Positions 16,691 through 27,750 are shown, counted from the first letter of the stretch. The stretch is 39,663 nt of DNA from Pseudomonadota bacterium (GCA_030684355.1 JAUXTN010000073.1:1-39663), one strand, 5' to 3'. The notes: a model not told the origin generated them from the sequence alone. A program made the numbers and translations.

Positions 16691-17281
16691 TCAGGACGGC
16701 GGCGGCGGAAAGGTGGGCCGCCACCCGAGTCCGCGCAGGGCCGTCAAGACGTCGAGCACGGGGATGCCGAGCACGCCGAAGTAATCCCCGTCTATCGCCG
16801 CGATGAGGTTGGCACCGAGCCCCTCGACCGCGTACCCTCCGGCACAACCCGAGCCCTCGCCCGTGGCCACGTAGGCATCGAGCTCGGCGTCGGTGAGATC
16901 CGCGCGGAATCGCACGTGGGCGTCCACCTGGAGGGACAACCTGCGCGCGTCGAGGATGAGCACCACCGCGGTGGTCAACGTGTGGGTGCGGCCACGGAGC
17001 TGGCGCAGGCGGGTCCGGTGGTCCTCGACGCTGGTGGGCTTGCCGAACGCGGCCCCGTCGAGGTGTGCGACCTGATCGGCCCCGATGACGACGGCCCCGG
17101 ACGCCTGGATCGAGCCCGCCTTGGCGGCCGCGCGGGCCATCGCGAGCTCGGGGGGCGTCGGCGCCTGGATGCGGGACTCGTCGACGTCGGGGGCGACGCC
17201 GGTGCACGCGATGCCGGCGGCGCGGAAGAGCGCGAGCCGGGCGGGGCTCGTCGAGGCGAGGACGATGGGGGGCTGGGGCAT
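16691..17281 (-). CDS. maf: Maf-like nucleoside triphosphate pyrophosphatase
   Basis: A 196-residue cytoplasmic house-cleaning pyrophosphatase of the Maf family, which hydrolyses modified or canonical NTPs to NMPs. It starts IVLASTSPARLALF, matching the N-terminal 'LAS.SPRR..LL' nucleotide loop, followed by PDVDESRI, the catalytic Asp region VVIGADQVAHLDG, GKPTSVEDHRTRLRQLRGRTH and a closing segment with YAVEGLGANLIAAIDGDYF and VLGIPVLDVLTAL. The ADQ motif is that of YceF/YhdE-type members. Length is normal. The start ATG (minus strand, 17281) is 34 bases from the divergent UDG-like gene's ATG, so both may share a short control region. Confidence 0.93.
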   Translation of the reverse strand: MPQPPIVLASTSPARLALFRAAGIACTGVAPDVDESRIQAPTPPELAMARAAAKAGSIQASGAVVIGADQVAHLDGAAFGKPTSVEDHRTRLRQLRGRTHTLTTAVVLILDARRLSLQVDAHVRFRADLTDAELDAYVATGEGSGCAGGYAVEGLGANLIAAIDGDYFGVLGIPVLDVLTALRGLGWRPTFPPPPS

Positions 17282-17315
17282 GCCTATGTCTATCGGGCCC
17301 GATAGGGGAGGGGGC

Positions 17316-18239
17316 ATGTCGGATCTGGCACAGGACCTCGCCGAGCTCATCGCGGACACGTTCGCCGCGGCGGACTCGTGGCGTGCCACGGGCGCCTTCC
17401 TGGCCCCCATGGGGCCGCTCGAAGGGCTTCCGGCGGCGGAGCCCTGGCCCGCGGGCGGCGCGATGCGGCCGCCCCCGACCGAGAACCGTGCCTTGCCTCC
17501 GCGCCTGGAAGCACCGCGCCGGCCCCCGGAGGCCCACCGGGTCGTGGAGCCGCCCCGTGCCGTCGTCACCCCCCCTCGACCGGCTGGCGCGCCCGCGGAC
17601 CCCTCGCGGCGCTCGGAGCCCCCTGTCCACCGCGCGCCGATCGAGGCGCCCGCGCGCACCGAGCCGCCCCGTGCGGAGGCTCCGGCGAGCGGCGCGGGTC
17701 CGGGCCTCGCGGGCCTGTTCGGCGCGAAGTGGCAACAGAAGCTCCGGAACCCGGCGGACGAGATCGAGGAGACGCTGGCGGGCGTCGCTCGATGCCCGGC
17801 CTGCGGCGCCGAAGCCGCCTCGCTGCGGGGCGCCGGCTCCGTGGAGTCTCGTCTCGGCGTGCTGGCCGCGGGCCCGAAGGGCCTTCGCCTCGCGGGGGAC
17901 GCCGGGGTCATGTTCGACCGGATGATGGTGCACGTCCTCACGCTCGAGCGCGGCGACGTCTGGGTCCTGGAGGCGAACGCCTGCGCGACGGAGGGCGGCG
18001 CCGGGACCTGCCGGAGCCTGCTCCTCCGCCAGCTCGAGATCGTCTCGCCGAAGCTCCTCCTCACGATGGGGGACGCCGCGGCGGCCATCGTCGGGGTGCC
18101 GGCGTCGGCGCGCGGGGACTGGGCGCGGTGGCGCACGTCCGACGTGGTGGCGACCTTCCACCCCGGGGACCTCCTGGCGCGGCCGGGCGAGCGGAGGGCC
18201 ACGATGGACCACCTCACCACACTGCGGCAGCGCCTGTAG
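17316..18239 (+). CDS. Uracil-DNA glycosylase superfamily protein
   Basis: 307 residues. A short helical N-terminus is followed by a Pro/Arg-rich, probably disordered linker (about residues 45-125). The C-terminal 170 residues match the UDG superfamily, families 4/5: RCPACGAEA and later NACATEGGAGTC supply four Cys for a [4Fe-4S] cluster; LLLRQLEIVSPKLLLTMGDAA matches the 'QI.lv.PkvivtLG..A' strand; and ATFHPGDLLARP matches the 'TyHPa.lLR.p' motif with its His. The N-terminal catalytic 'GEAPG' motif is not present: the matching segment reads VLAAGPKGLRLAGDAG. It may therefore lack activity on uracil or act on another lesion. ATG 17316 has AGGGGAGGGGG just upstream. Confidence 0.8.
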   Translation: MSDLAQDLAELIADTFAAADSWRATGAFLAPMGPLEGLPAAEPWPAGGAMRPPPTENRALPPRLEAPRRPPEAHRVVEPPRAVVTPPRPAGAPADPSRRSEPPVHRAPIEAPARTEPPRAEAPASGAGPGLAGLFGAKWQQKLRNPADEIEETLAGVARCPACGAEAASLRGAGSVESRLGVLAAGPKGLRLAGDAGVMFDRMMVHVLTLERGDVWVLEANACATEGGAGTCRSLLLRQLEIVSPKLLLTMGDAAAAIVGVPASARGDWARWRTSDVVATFHPGDLLARPGERRATMDHLTTLRQRL

Positions 18240-18298
18240 GCCGGCGCTGCGCGTTCGCTTCGGGGCCGCGCCTTCGACGGCCTCCCGACACGGGTGCG

Positions 18299-19414
18299 CT
18301 ACTTCCGCTTCTTGGGGACCCGCACGTCCTGGAGAAGCGCACCCAACGTCCCGAAGGTGCCGCCGGTCGTGAGCTGCTCGGCGCGGCGCGGCTGCTGCTC
18401 GGAGGGCGTCGCGGTGTCCGTCTCGTCCACCTGCCGGATGCCGAGGTCCACGCGCTTGCGGGGAAGGTCGACCGAGAGCACGCGGACGCGCACGGCCTGG
18501 CCTTCGGTGACCGCGGCGGCGGCGGACTCGACGCGCTTCTTGGAGAGGTTCGGCAGGCGGACCAGGCCCTCGACGCCCGACGCGATGCGCACGAAGGCGC
18601 CGAACTCGCGGATCCCGGTGACGACGCCCTCGTAGACCTCGCCCTCCACGATCGTCGTGATCGCCACGTCGGCGGCCGCGCGGGCCTCGATTTCGGCGAT
18701 CGCGCGGTGCGAGACCTTGGCCTCGCGCCCCCGCACGTCCAGCACGCGGAACGAGAGGGACCGGCCGATGTAGGCGTCGAGATCGGCCTCCGGCTGGTGG
18801 TCGATCTGGGAGTTCGGGCAGTAGGCCTTCACGCCCCCCGAGAGCTCGACCATGAAGCCGTTCTCGTTGCGGCTCACGACCTTGCCCTGGACAGGGATCT
18901 TGCTCTCGACGGCCTCGTCGAGGAGGGCGCGCGTGCTGTCGCCACCGAGGCTGCGGGAGAGGCGGACCTCGCCGTCCTTCACGGAGACCACGTAGGCGTC
19001 GAGCAGATCGCCCATCGCCACGTCGGGCTTGAGCTCGGCGCGGTCGATGCTCGCGTCGGACTTGGCGCCGACGCTCACGAACGCGAGGGTGGACGTGAGG
19101 CGCGAGATCGCGCCGCGGACGCGCTGGCCGGGGCGGAGCGGGCCGGTGCTGCGAGCGGGCGCAAACGCGGCCATGGCGGCGGCGATCTCGGCGGGGTCGA
19201 GGTCGGCGATGGACCGGAGGCCGTCGAAGTCCGTCGGCGCGCGGGGAGCGGGCGCCTCGATCTCGGGGGCGGCCTGGGGGGCGCGCTGCGGAGCATCGGG
19301 CTCGTCGGTGCGGCGCCACGCGGTCGTGGGGTCGGTGCCGTGGTCGGGCGCGGCGTCCGCGGCCGCGTTCTGTGTCTTGCGCCGGAGGACTCCGCGCACC
19401 CGTTGCTCATCCAT
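18299..19414 (-). CDS. RNA-binding protein with three S1-like domains
   Basis: 371 residues. Residues 1-90 are Ala/Pro-rich and poorly conserved in look. Then come three S1-type OB folds: from RPGQRVRGAISRLTSTLAFV, from VQGKVVSRNENGFMVELSGG (with KAYCPNSQID) and from YEGVVTGIREFGAFVRIASG (with EGLVRLPNLS), the last being the best match to the S1 motif 'G.V..i..fGafV.l..g.eGlvh.s.ls'. It resembles truncated ribosomal protein S1-type proteins but is not full S1 (six domains). Its ATG has a GGAG eight bases upstream. It is divergent from the csrA-like gene, 161 bases away. A role in translation or message handling is inferred. Confidence 0.87.
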   Translation of the reverse strand: MDEQRVRGVLRRKTQNAAADAAPDHGTDPTTAWRRTDEPDAPQRAPQAAPEIEAPAPRAPTDFDGLRSIADLDPAEIAAAMAAFAPARSTGPLRPGQRVRGAISRLTSTLAFVSVGAKSDASIDRAELKPDVAMGDLLDAYVVSVKDGEVRLSRSLGGDSTRALLDEAVESKIPVQGKVVSRNENGFMVELSGGVKAYCPNSQIDHQPEADLDAYIGRSLSFRVLDVRGREAKVSHRAIAEIEARAAADVAITTIVEGEVYEGVVTGIREFGAFVRIASGVEGLVRLPNLSKKRVESAAAAVTEGQAVRVRVLSVDLPRKRVDLGIRQVDETDTATPSEQQPRRAEQLTTGGTFGTLGALLQDVRVPKKRK

Positions 19415-19504
19415 CCGAAAAACTCCGTGGATCGTTCCGACCCGAGCGCCGCGGACTATCCCCGCGAGCAGCAAAGCTGCAAGCTGCCGAGGCGCGCGGG
19501 GGGG

Positions 19505-19534
19505 CTTGTGGGCGGGCCGGGGCCGTCGTACGAT
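19505..19534 (+). promoter_or_regulatory. Possible sigma-70 promoter for the csrA-queA-tgt-yajC-secDF run
   Basis: TTGTGG (19505-19510), 18-base spacer, TACGAT (19529-19534). Position is suitable, 42 bases before the csrA-like start. Boxes match partially. Confidence 0.4.
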
Positions 19535-19575
19535 CTGCAAGCCGCAACCCCCCCATATATCCACCGGAGCGCGCA

Positions 19576-19769
19576 ATGTTGGTTGTTTCGATGAAAGAAG
19601 CTGGAATTCTCCGCATTGGCGACGTCGACGTCTACATCCGCGAGATCCGAGGGGGACAGGTGAAGCTATGCGTCCGCGCGCCACGCGAGGTGCCCATCGA
19701 GCACCTCGAGCCCGTGCCGAGTGAGGATGGTTCTGCCGAGGTCGTGATGCGCTCCCGGATGGGGCGGCG

Positions 19770-19773
<4 letters not shown>
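19576..19773 (+). CDS. CsrA-like small RNA-binding protein
   Basis: A 65-residue protein aligning with CsrA over its whole core: MLVVSMKEAGILRIGDVDVY, then IREIRGGQVKLCVRAPREV. CsrA dimers bind GGA motifs in mRNA leaders. Two regions that CsrA uses to contact RNA are altered. The N-terminal 'LTRR' is VSMK here, and after APKEV the E. coli sequence SVHREEI reads PIEHLEP, so the key Arg44 is replaced by His. A basic tail (RSRMGRR) is added. It may bind a different RNA set or act as a dominant regulator of another CsrA; both are inference. ATG 19576 has a GGAG seven bases upstream. Its stop overlaps the apparent start of queA. Confidence 0.8.
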
Positions 19774-22057
<2,284 letters not shown>

Positions 22058-22059
22058 CC

Positions 22060-22401
22060 ATGTCCACGCCCGAAGGTCTCCTCGTCTCGTTGCAAGCCGC
22101 GCCCGGTGGCGGCTTCACGTCGAGCCTCCTCCTGATGGTCGCCTTCGTCGCGATCTTCTACTTCGTCATGCTCCGGCCCCAGCAGCAGGAGGCGAAGGAG
22201 CAGGCGAAGCTCCTCGCGTCGCTGCAGAAGGGGGATCGCGTCGTGACCGCCGCGGGCATCCACGCCAAGGTGCACGAGGTGAAGGCGGACACGCTGATCC
22301 TCGAGGTGGCGCCGAACGTGACGATCACGGTCGACCGCGAGTCTGTCCGCAAGAAGGTCGTGGACGGCGCAAAGGCCGACGCGCCGACGAAGGGGGCGTA
22401 G
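22060..22401 (+). CDS. yajC: Preprotein translocase subunit YajC
   Basis: A 113-residue single-span membrane protein that associates with SecDF. After a short leader comes the transmembrane helix LLLMVAFVAIFYFVMLRPQQ, with the RPQQQEAK boundary that marks YajC, then KGDRVVTAAGIHAKVHEV, also characteristic. ATG 22060 is preferred over TTG 22054 because GGAG lies eight bases before it. Its stop overlaps the secD start (TAGTG). Confidence 0.96.
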   Translation: MSTPEGLLVSLQAAPGGGFTSSLLLMVAFVAIFYFVMLRPQQQEAKEQAKLLASLQKGDRVVTAAGIHAKVHEVKADTLILEVAPNVTITVDRESVRKKVVDGAKADAPTKGA

Positions 22402-24161
22402 TGGAAGCTGGGCTCATCGTTCGGGTTTCGGCCTGTGCTGCCTCCCTCCTCACCGCGGTCTGGCTGTTGTTGCCGACAATTCTCGGTCCGGAGGTCCAGG
22501 CCAACCTGGAGGCCGCCGCCGAGTACGCCGCGTTGGAGGATCCGCCGCCTCTCGCCGAGCCGTTCCCCGAGTACGTGAACTGGCTGCCGAACCTGAAGGT
22601 GAACCTCGGCCTCGATCTCCAGGGCGGCATCGACCTGACGCTCGAGGTCGAGACCGAAGAGGCCGTCCTCTCCTCGGTCCAGCGCGACCTCGTGCCGATC
22701 AAGACCGCCGCGGAGAAGGAGGGCGTGAAGCTCGAGGACGTGAAGCGCGATCGTAGGCTTCCCATCCTCCAGATCCTCCCGGCCGAAGGCACGAGCCTCG
22801 ACGCCGTGAAGACCTTCCTCAACGAGCGCTTCAGCGCCTACGTCTACGAGCACTCCGAGACCATCGACGGCAAGTCGTGGCTCATCTTCGCGATGACGGA
22901 CGCGGCCCGCGACGCGGTCGCGAAGAACGCCGTGGACCAGGCGCTCGAGACGATCCGCAACCGCATCGACGAGACCGGCGTGAAGGAGCCGAGCATCACC
23001 CGCAAGGGGGAGCGCGGCATCGCCATCCAGCTCCCCGGCGAGACCGACGTGGAGCAGGCCGTGGCCGCGGTCGGCACGACCGCCCAGCTCGAGTTCCTGC
23101 TGGTGGACGAGGAGGCCGACCAGGCGCCCGTGGACGCTGGGCTCGCCGCCGCCCAGGCCGCGCTCCCCCCCGCCGAGTTCGCTGACGACCGTCGGCTCTC
23201 CGAGTGGCTGAGCGACAACGGATACCTGCAGCCGGGCAGGCGTCTGCTGTGGGAGCACGTGAAGGCGGACGGCGTCGAGGTGCGCACCGCCTCGTACGTC
23301 CTGAAGGACGAGGTGCTCCTCTCCGGGGACGACGTCAACGACGCCCAGACCAACCCCAACCCGCAGACGGGCGAGTACTACGTCGCGCTCGAGTTCAAGC
23401 CGCGCGGGCAGGCGATCTTTGCCGACGTGACCGGGGACAACGTCGGCAAGCGCTTCGCCATCGTGCTGGACGAGAAGGTTCGCTCGGCCCCGGTCATCCG
23501 GGAGCGGATCAACGGCACCGCGAGCATCTCGATGGGCGGACAGAACATCGACGAGCAGATCAAGGAGGCGAGCATGCTCGCGCTGGTCCTGCGCTCGGGT
23601 GCCTTGCCCGCGCCCGTCAGCGTCGGCGAGGTGCGTACGGTGGGCGCCTCCCTCGGCGCGCAGGCCATCGAGGAGGGCCTCCTGGCCGCGGTCCTCGGCT
23701 CGGGCCTCGTGCTCCTCTTCGCGGCGGTCTACTACCGGATGAGCGGCATCGTGGCGGACATCACGCTCGTCCTCAACGGGTTGCTCCTCGTCGCGCTCCT
23801 CGCGGTGGCCGGCGCCACGCTGACCCTCCCCGGCATCTGCGGCATCGCGCTGACGATCGGCATGGCGGTCGACTGCAACATCATCATCTTCGAGCGCATC
23901 CGCGAGGAACTGCGGGCGGGCAAGTCTGTACGCGCGGCGATCGACGCCGGGTTCGACCGCGCCACTGTCGCCGTGCTGGACAGCAACATCACCACGCTGC
24001 TCGCGGGCGTCGTGCTCTACAGCTACGGGTCGGGGCCCATCAAGGGCTTCGCCGTCACCCTCATGATCGGCATCTTCACGACGCTCTTCACCGGGGTGTT
24101 CGTCTCCCGGACGCTCATGGAGCTGGTCAACCGCGGGCAGCGCGCCCGCATGAGCATCTGA
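22401..24161 (+). CDS. secD: Protein translocase subunit SecD
   Basis: 586 residues. SecD with SecF uses the proton gradient to help pull exported proteins through SecYEG. One N-terminal span (LLTAVWLLLPTILG) precedes the signature LGLDLQGGIDLTLEV, the large periplasmic P1 region, and then the C-terminal five-helix block with GASLGAQAIEEG, the family's GIALTIGMAVDCNIIIFERI and FDRATVAVLDSNITTLLAG. Length and order are normal. GTG 22401 overlaps yajC's stop and has a run of G (AGGGGGC) just upstream. The gap to secF is eight bases. Confidence 0.98.
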   Translation: MEAGLIVRVSACAASLLTAVWLLLPTILGPEVQANLEAAAEYAALEDPPPLAEPFPEYVNWLPNLKVNLGLDLQGGIDLTLEVETEEAVLSSVQRDLVPIKTAAEKEGVKLEDVKRDRRLPILQILPAEGTSLDAVKTFLNERFSAYVYEHSETIDGKSWLIFAMTDAARDAVAKNAVDQALETIRNRIDETGVKEPSITRKGERGIAIQLPGETDVEQAVAAVGTTAQLEFLLVDEEADQAPVDAGLAAAQAALPPAEFADDRRLSEWLSDNGYLQPGRRLLWEHVKADGVEVRTASYVLKDEVLLSGDDVNDAQTNPNPQTGEYYVALEFKPRGQAIFADVTGDNVGKRFAIVLDEKVRSAPVIRERINGTASISMGGQNIDEQIKEASMLALVLRSGALPAPVSVGEVRTVGASLGAQAIEEGLLAAVLGSGLVLLFAAVYYRMSGIVADITLVLNGLLLVALLAVAGATLTLPGICGIALTIGMAVDCNIIIFERIREELRAGKSVRAAIDAGFDRATVAVLDSNITTLLAGVVLYSYGSGPIKGFAVTLMIGIFTTLFTGVFVSRTLMELVNRGQRARMSI

Positions 24162-24169
24162 GGTAGCCC

Positions 24170-25381
24170 ATGATGGAGCTTCTCCCCAAGGACCTCTACA
24201 TCGACTTCGTCGGGAAGAGGAACTTCTTTTCGGGCATCTCGGCGATCCTGGTGCTCATCAGCATCCTGCTGTTCGTCTTGATCGGGCCCAACTGGAGCAT
24301 CGACTTCACCGGTGGGACGGAAGTGCAGGTGCACTTCCAGGACTCGACCGAGATCGCCGACGTTCGCAAGGCCCTCGGCACCATCGGCATCGGGGACGAC
24401 GCGATCCAGCTCGTCGGACCGCCCACCGACAACCGCTACCTCGTGCGGCTGCAAGGGGCGTCCAGCGCCGACAAGGAAGAGGTCGACGCCGTGCGCGCCG
24501 CGTTGGTCTCCTCGTTCGGGGCCGACTGGATCGAGGAGCTCCGCGTCGACGACGAGGTCGGCACCCGCGCTTCGGTGACCTACAAGGGCGACCCCGTACC
24601 CATCACCCGCATCTCCGCTGCGCTCGCGACGCTCCCGGGTGTGACCGTCCAGTCCTCTCCCGAAGAGAACGAGTTCTACGCGCGCCTCCCCGGCCTCGCC
24701 GAGGGGATCCGCGGCGCCCTGTCCACCGAGCTCGCGGGGCACTCCTTCGAGGTCGAGCGGACCGACTCCGTCGGCCCGAAGGTCGGTGGCAACCTCCGCG
24801 CGGCGGGCCTCACGTCCATGGTCGTGACGATGGTGCTCCTCACCATCTACGTCGGCGTGCGCTTCGACTTCGCGTTCGCCCCGGGTGCCATCCTCTGCCT
24901 GTTCCACGACGCCGCGCTCACGTGCGGGTTCTTCGTGCTGACCCAGCAGGAGTTCGGCCTGTCGATGATCAGCGCCATCCTGACCCTCGTCGGCTACTCC
25001 ATCAACGACACGATCGTCATCTACGACCGTATCCGCGAGAACATGGAGAAGTACCGGAAGCAGGACCTCCACAAGCTCATCAACGACAGCATCAACCAGA
25101 CGCTGTCGCGCTCCATCATCACGAACGGCGCCACGGCCCTCGCGCTCGTGCCGTTCTTGATCTGGGGCGGCCCGGTGCTCCGCACGTTCGCGACCGCGAT
25201 GATCATCGGCATCATCGTAGGTAGCTACTCGACGATCTACGTCGCCAGCCCCCTGATGATCATCATCAAGGAGAACGAGGACCGCCTCCGGCGCCTCGTC
25301 GGCTTCAGTACCAAGCCGCCCTCCGGGCCGGCGTCCGGTGGCACCCCCACCGCCGCCGGCGCCATCCGCAATTCGCCTTGA
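24170..25381 (+). CDS. secF: Protein translocase subunit SecF
   Basis: 403 residues. N-terminal span then the SecF signature IDFTGGTEVQV, a periplasmic domain, and a six-helix region with DSVGPKVGGNLRAAG, TLVGYSINDTIVIYDRIREN and a long TLSRSIITNGATALALVPFL segment. The C-terminal tail is Pro/Gly-rich and may be cytoplasmic. ATG 24170 begins the likely start, preceded by GAGG. Its TGA stop lies inside the TTGACC -35 box of the IHF-like gene's promoter. Confidence 0.98.
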   Translation: MMELLPKDLYIDFVGKRNFFSGISAILVLISILLFVLIGPNWSIDFTGGTEVQVHFQDSTEIADVRKALGTIGIGDDAIQLVGPPTDNRYLVRLQGASSADKEEVDAVRAALVSSFGADWIEELRVDDEVGTRASVTYKGDPVPITRISAALATLPGVTVQSSPEENEFYARLPGLAEGIRGALSTELAGHSFEVERTDSVGPKVGGNLRAAGLTSMVVTMVLLTIYVGVRFDFAFAPGAILCLFHDAALTCGFFVLTQQEFGLSMISAILTLVGYSINDTIVIYDRIRENMEKYRKQDLHKLINDSINQTLSRSIITNGATALALVPFLIWGGPVLRTFATAMIIGIIVGSYSTIYVASPLMIIIKENEDRLRRLVGFSTKPPSGPASGGTPTAAGAIRNSP

Positions 25382-25406
25382 CCGACCCCTGCCACGCCGG
25401 TATACA
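25378..25406 (+). promoter_or_regulatory. Sigma-70-type promoter for the IHF/HU-like gene
   Basis: TTGACC (25378-25383), exactly 17 bases, TATACA (25401-25406). Five of six bases match consensus in each box. The -35 contains the secF stop codon. Predicted start near 25413 would give a leader under 20 bases. Confidence 0.7.
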
Positions 25407-25430
25407 GCGGCCAAACCCTTCGAGTTTTGG

Positions 25431-25724
25431 ATGACGAAGAGCGAATTGGTCGACGCGGTTTCGCGGCGTCAGAACCTCCCCAGACAGACGGCCGAGCGCG
25501 TCGTCAATGTCCTGTTCGACTCCATCCGGGACGCGCTGCTGCGGGGTGACCGGGTCGAGATCCGCGGCTTCGGATCCTTCAAGGCCCGGCACTACGAGGG
25601 GTACACCGGTCGCAACCCGCGTACCGGGGTGCCGATCTTCGTCTCGCCGAAGGTCCTGCCGGTCTTCAAAGTGGGCAAGGATCTGCGGATTCGCGTCAAC
25701 GGGGGTATGGACCCCGACGAATGA
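25431..25724 (+). CDS. IHF/HU family nucleoid protein
   Basis: A 97-residue DNA-bending protein. It starts MTKSELVDAVSRRQNLP, and then GDRVEIRGFGSFKARHYEG, TGRNPRTGVPIFV (the beta-arm signature, with the DNA-intercalating Pro in RNPRTG) and VFKVGKDLRIRVN. The MTKSEL start and RIEIRGFGSF match IhfB more than HU, but without an alignment I leave the subunit open. ATG 25431 is well placed below the promoter. Stop TGA overlaps the next gene's ATG. Confidence 0.95.
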   Translation: MTKSELVDAVSRRQNLPRQTAERVVNVLFDSIRDALLRGDRVEIRGFGSFKARHYEGYTGRNPRTGVPIFVSPKVLPVFKVGKDLRIRVNGGMDPDE

Positions 25725-26353
25725 TGCCTTTTGCGCTAGTACCGGCCCTACTCGCAGGCAGTGTCTACATCAATGGCGTGCGGGCGGATCTCCTACCGGA
25801 GGTGACCCTGACCAACGCCACGGTCCGGCTCGACGGCGAGGGCAACGTCTGGATCGACGCGCCCGGCTACCGCGTGCAGGTCGTTCAACCGACCGAGTAC
25901 GGGGGCGCTTCCGCACCGATTCCGGCACCGCCCGCCTCGACGCCTCCGGCCTCGTCCCCGCCGCGGCCCCAGCCGCCGACCCCGCGGTCGGACGCCGCCG
26001 GCGCAGATCGCGTGGCGGCCTCCACCTGGTGGCTCGTCACCGAGGACGCCGGATCCTCCGGCCACACCCTCGAGGTGGTGGTGAACGGCACCCTCGTGCG
26101 TCGGATCCTGTCCGGCGAGCCCCAGCTGATCCTCGACCTCGGCCCGTTCCTGCGCCATGGCGCCAACACCGTCGTCGTCAACGCGCTCCCGGGCCCGACG
26201 CCGGGCGGCGGCCCCCTCTCGGTCTACGTGGGGCGCGGCAACGACCTGTCCGGCACGATCCACCTCGACAACCCCGACGTCGCCTACAGCCGGCGCGCCT
26301 CCGACGGCGCGCAGGGCGGCAACGGGCGGCAGTACACGCTCACGGTCCCCTGA
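25721..26353 (+). CDS. Hypothetical secreted protein
   Basis: A 210-residue protein. The N-terminus (MMPFALVPALLAGSVYINGV) looks like a short signal peptide with cleavage after ALLAG, although it lacks a strong basic n-region. A Pro/Ser/Ala-rich linker (about residues 65-95) separates a small strand-rich N-terminal unit (INGVRADLLPEVTLTNATVR) from a C-terminal beta-rich domain of about 110 residues (WWLVTEDAGSSGHTLEVVVNG, FLRHGANTVVVNALPG). I recognise no named family. ATG 25721 overlaps the IHF-like stop (ATGATG has a second possible start three bases on). Confidence 0.65.
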   Translation: MMPFALVPALLAGSVYINGVRADLLPEVTLTNATVRLDGEGNVWIDAPGYRVQVVQPTEYGGASAPIPAPPASTPPASSPPRPQPPTPRSDAAGADRVAASTWWLVTEDAGSSGHTLEVVVNGTLVRRILSGEPQLILDLGPFLRHGANTVVVNALPGPTPGGGPLSVYVGRGNDLSGTIHLDNPDVAYSRRASDGAQGGNGRQYTLTVP

Positions 26354-26373
26354 ACGTTCGCCAGGAGCATCGA

Positions 26374-27750
26374 TTGGCAGCCTCCCATTACCGTGGATCG
26401 GACAAGCGTACCTACGTCCTCGACACGAACGTGCTCTTGCACGATCCGGGCGCGCTCCTCGTGTTTCACGAGCACGATCTCGTCCTGCCGATCACCGTCA
26501 TCGAAGAGGTGGACAAGTTCAAGCGTGAGTTGACGGAGCTGGGGCGCGCCGCCCGGACCGTGTCCCGCCAGCTCGATGCGATGCGCGCCACGGGCCGCAT
26601 CGGGGACGGCGTGCCGCTCCCCGGCGGTGGCAAGCTCCGCGTGGTGCTCGGCACGTCGGGGGACGTTGGCGAGCTCTTCGCGGGCGCCGCGAACACGAAC
26701 GACAACGTGATCCTCCAGACCGCCCTGCGGCTGCACCGGGAGATCAAGAACGGCACCGTGATCTTCGTCAGTCGCGACGTGAACATGCGCATCAAGGCCG
26801 ACGCCCTCGGCATGGTCGCGGAGGACTACGAGCACGCCCACGTGGAGATCGACGAGGCCTACACCGGCGTCGTCGAGCGCGACGTCGACGTGGAGGTCGT
26901 CAGCGAGATGTACAGCCGCGGGTGGATGGCCGAGGACGGCGTCGGGCTGTGCCCGCACCAGTTCGTGATCCTGAAGAACATGGCGCAGCCGAGCCAGACG
27001 GCCATGACCCGGTACGACGCGAAGCAGAAGCGCTTGCAGCTCGTGGGGCGGTACAAGGAAGGCGTCTGGGGCATCTTCGCGCGCAACCGCGAGCAGCTCT
27101 TCGCGCTCGACCTCTTGCTCGACGACAACGTGCCCCTCGTCACGCTCGACGGCATGGCCGGCACCGGGAAGACGCTCCTCGCCATCGCCTGCGGGCTCCA
27201 GCGGGTGGCGGACGACAAGCACTACCGTCGCCTCGTGGTGGCGCGCCCCATCTTCCCCCTTGGGAAGGACGTGGGCTTCCTACCCGGCACGCTCGAAGAG
27301 AAGCTGAACCCCTGGATGAAGCCCATCTTCGACAACCTCGACCTCCTCCTCGGCGGCGAGGAGTCGCGGGAAGGCGGCGGCGGCGGTGGCGGGCGCGGGA
27401 ACAAGAACCAGGCGCCGAACTACCAGGCCCTGATCGACCAGAAGATCATCGAGGTCGAGCCTTTGACCTACATCCGCGGGCGGAGCCTGCCGCGGCAGTA
27501 CCTCGTCATCGACGAGGCGCAGAACCTCACGCCGCACGAGGTCAAGACCGTCATCACCCGCGCGGGCGAAGGCACGAAGGTCATCCTCACCGGTGACCGC
27601 TACCAGATCGACAACCCCTACGTCGACGCGACGTCCAACGGGCTGTCCTACGTGGTGGAGCGCTTCCGCCTCTCGCCGATGGCGGGGCACGTGACCCTGC
27701 GGAAGGGCGAGCGCAGCCCGCTCGCGGAGACCGCGGCGTCGCTGCTGTAG
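26374..27750 (+). CDS. PIN-PhoH fusion protein
   Basis: 458 residues. The N-terminal PIN domain starts RTYVLDTNVLLHDPGAL, carrying the metal-binding Asp (DTNVL), with ITVIEEVDKFK and, later, NDNVILQTA and FVSRDVNMRIKA completing the acidic set. The C-terminal PhoH ATPase has Walker A GMAGTGKTLLAIA, ARPIFPLGKDVGFLPGTLEEKL, Walker B YLVIDEAQNLTPHEVK and ILTGDRYQID. PIN-PhoH (PhoH2/YlaK-type) proteins are RNA helicase/RNase enzymes. A Gly-rich insert (EGGGGGGGRG) lies between the Walker motifs. The TTG start at 26374 is chosen because AGGAG lies six bases upstream and no other start fits. Confidence 0.93.
   Translation: MAASHYRGSDKRTYVLDTNVLLHDPGALLVFHEHDLVLPITVIEEVDKFKRELTELGRAARTVSRQLDAMRATGRIGDGVPLPGGGKLRVVLGTSGDVGELFAGAANTNDNVILQTALRLHREIKNGTVIFVSRDVNMRIKADALGMVAEDYEHAHVEIDEAYTGVVERDVDVEVVSEMYSRGWMAEDGVGLCPHQFVILKNMAQPSQTAMTRYDAKQKRLQLVGRYKEGVWGIFARNREQLFALDLLLDDNVPLVTLDGMAGTGKTLLAIACGLQRVADDKHYRRLVVARPIFPLGKDVGFLPGTLEEKLNPWMKPIFDNLDLLLGGEESREGGGGGGGRGNKNQAPNYQALIDQKIIEVEPLTYIRGRSLPRQYLVIDEAQNLTPHEVKTVITRAGEGTKVILTGDRYQIDNPYVDATSNGLSYVVERFRLSPMAGHVTLRKGERSPLAETAASLL

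Noticed and set aside
16611..19319. Minus-strand open frame of 902 codons crossing maf, the UDG-like gene and the S1 gene.
   Set aside because: It covers three genes in other frames with recognisable domains. The frame itself has only low-complexity Arg/Pro/Gly sequence.
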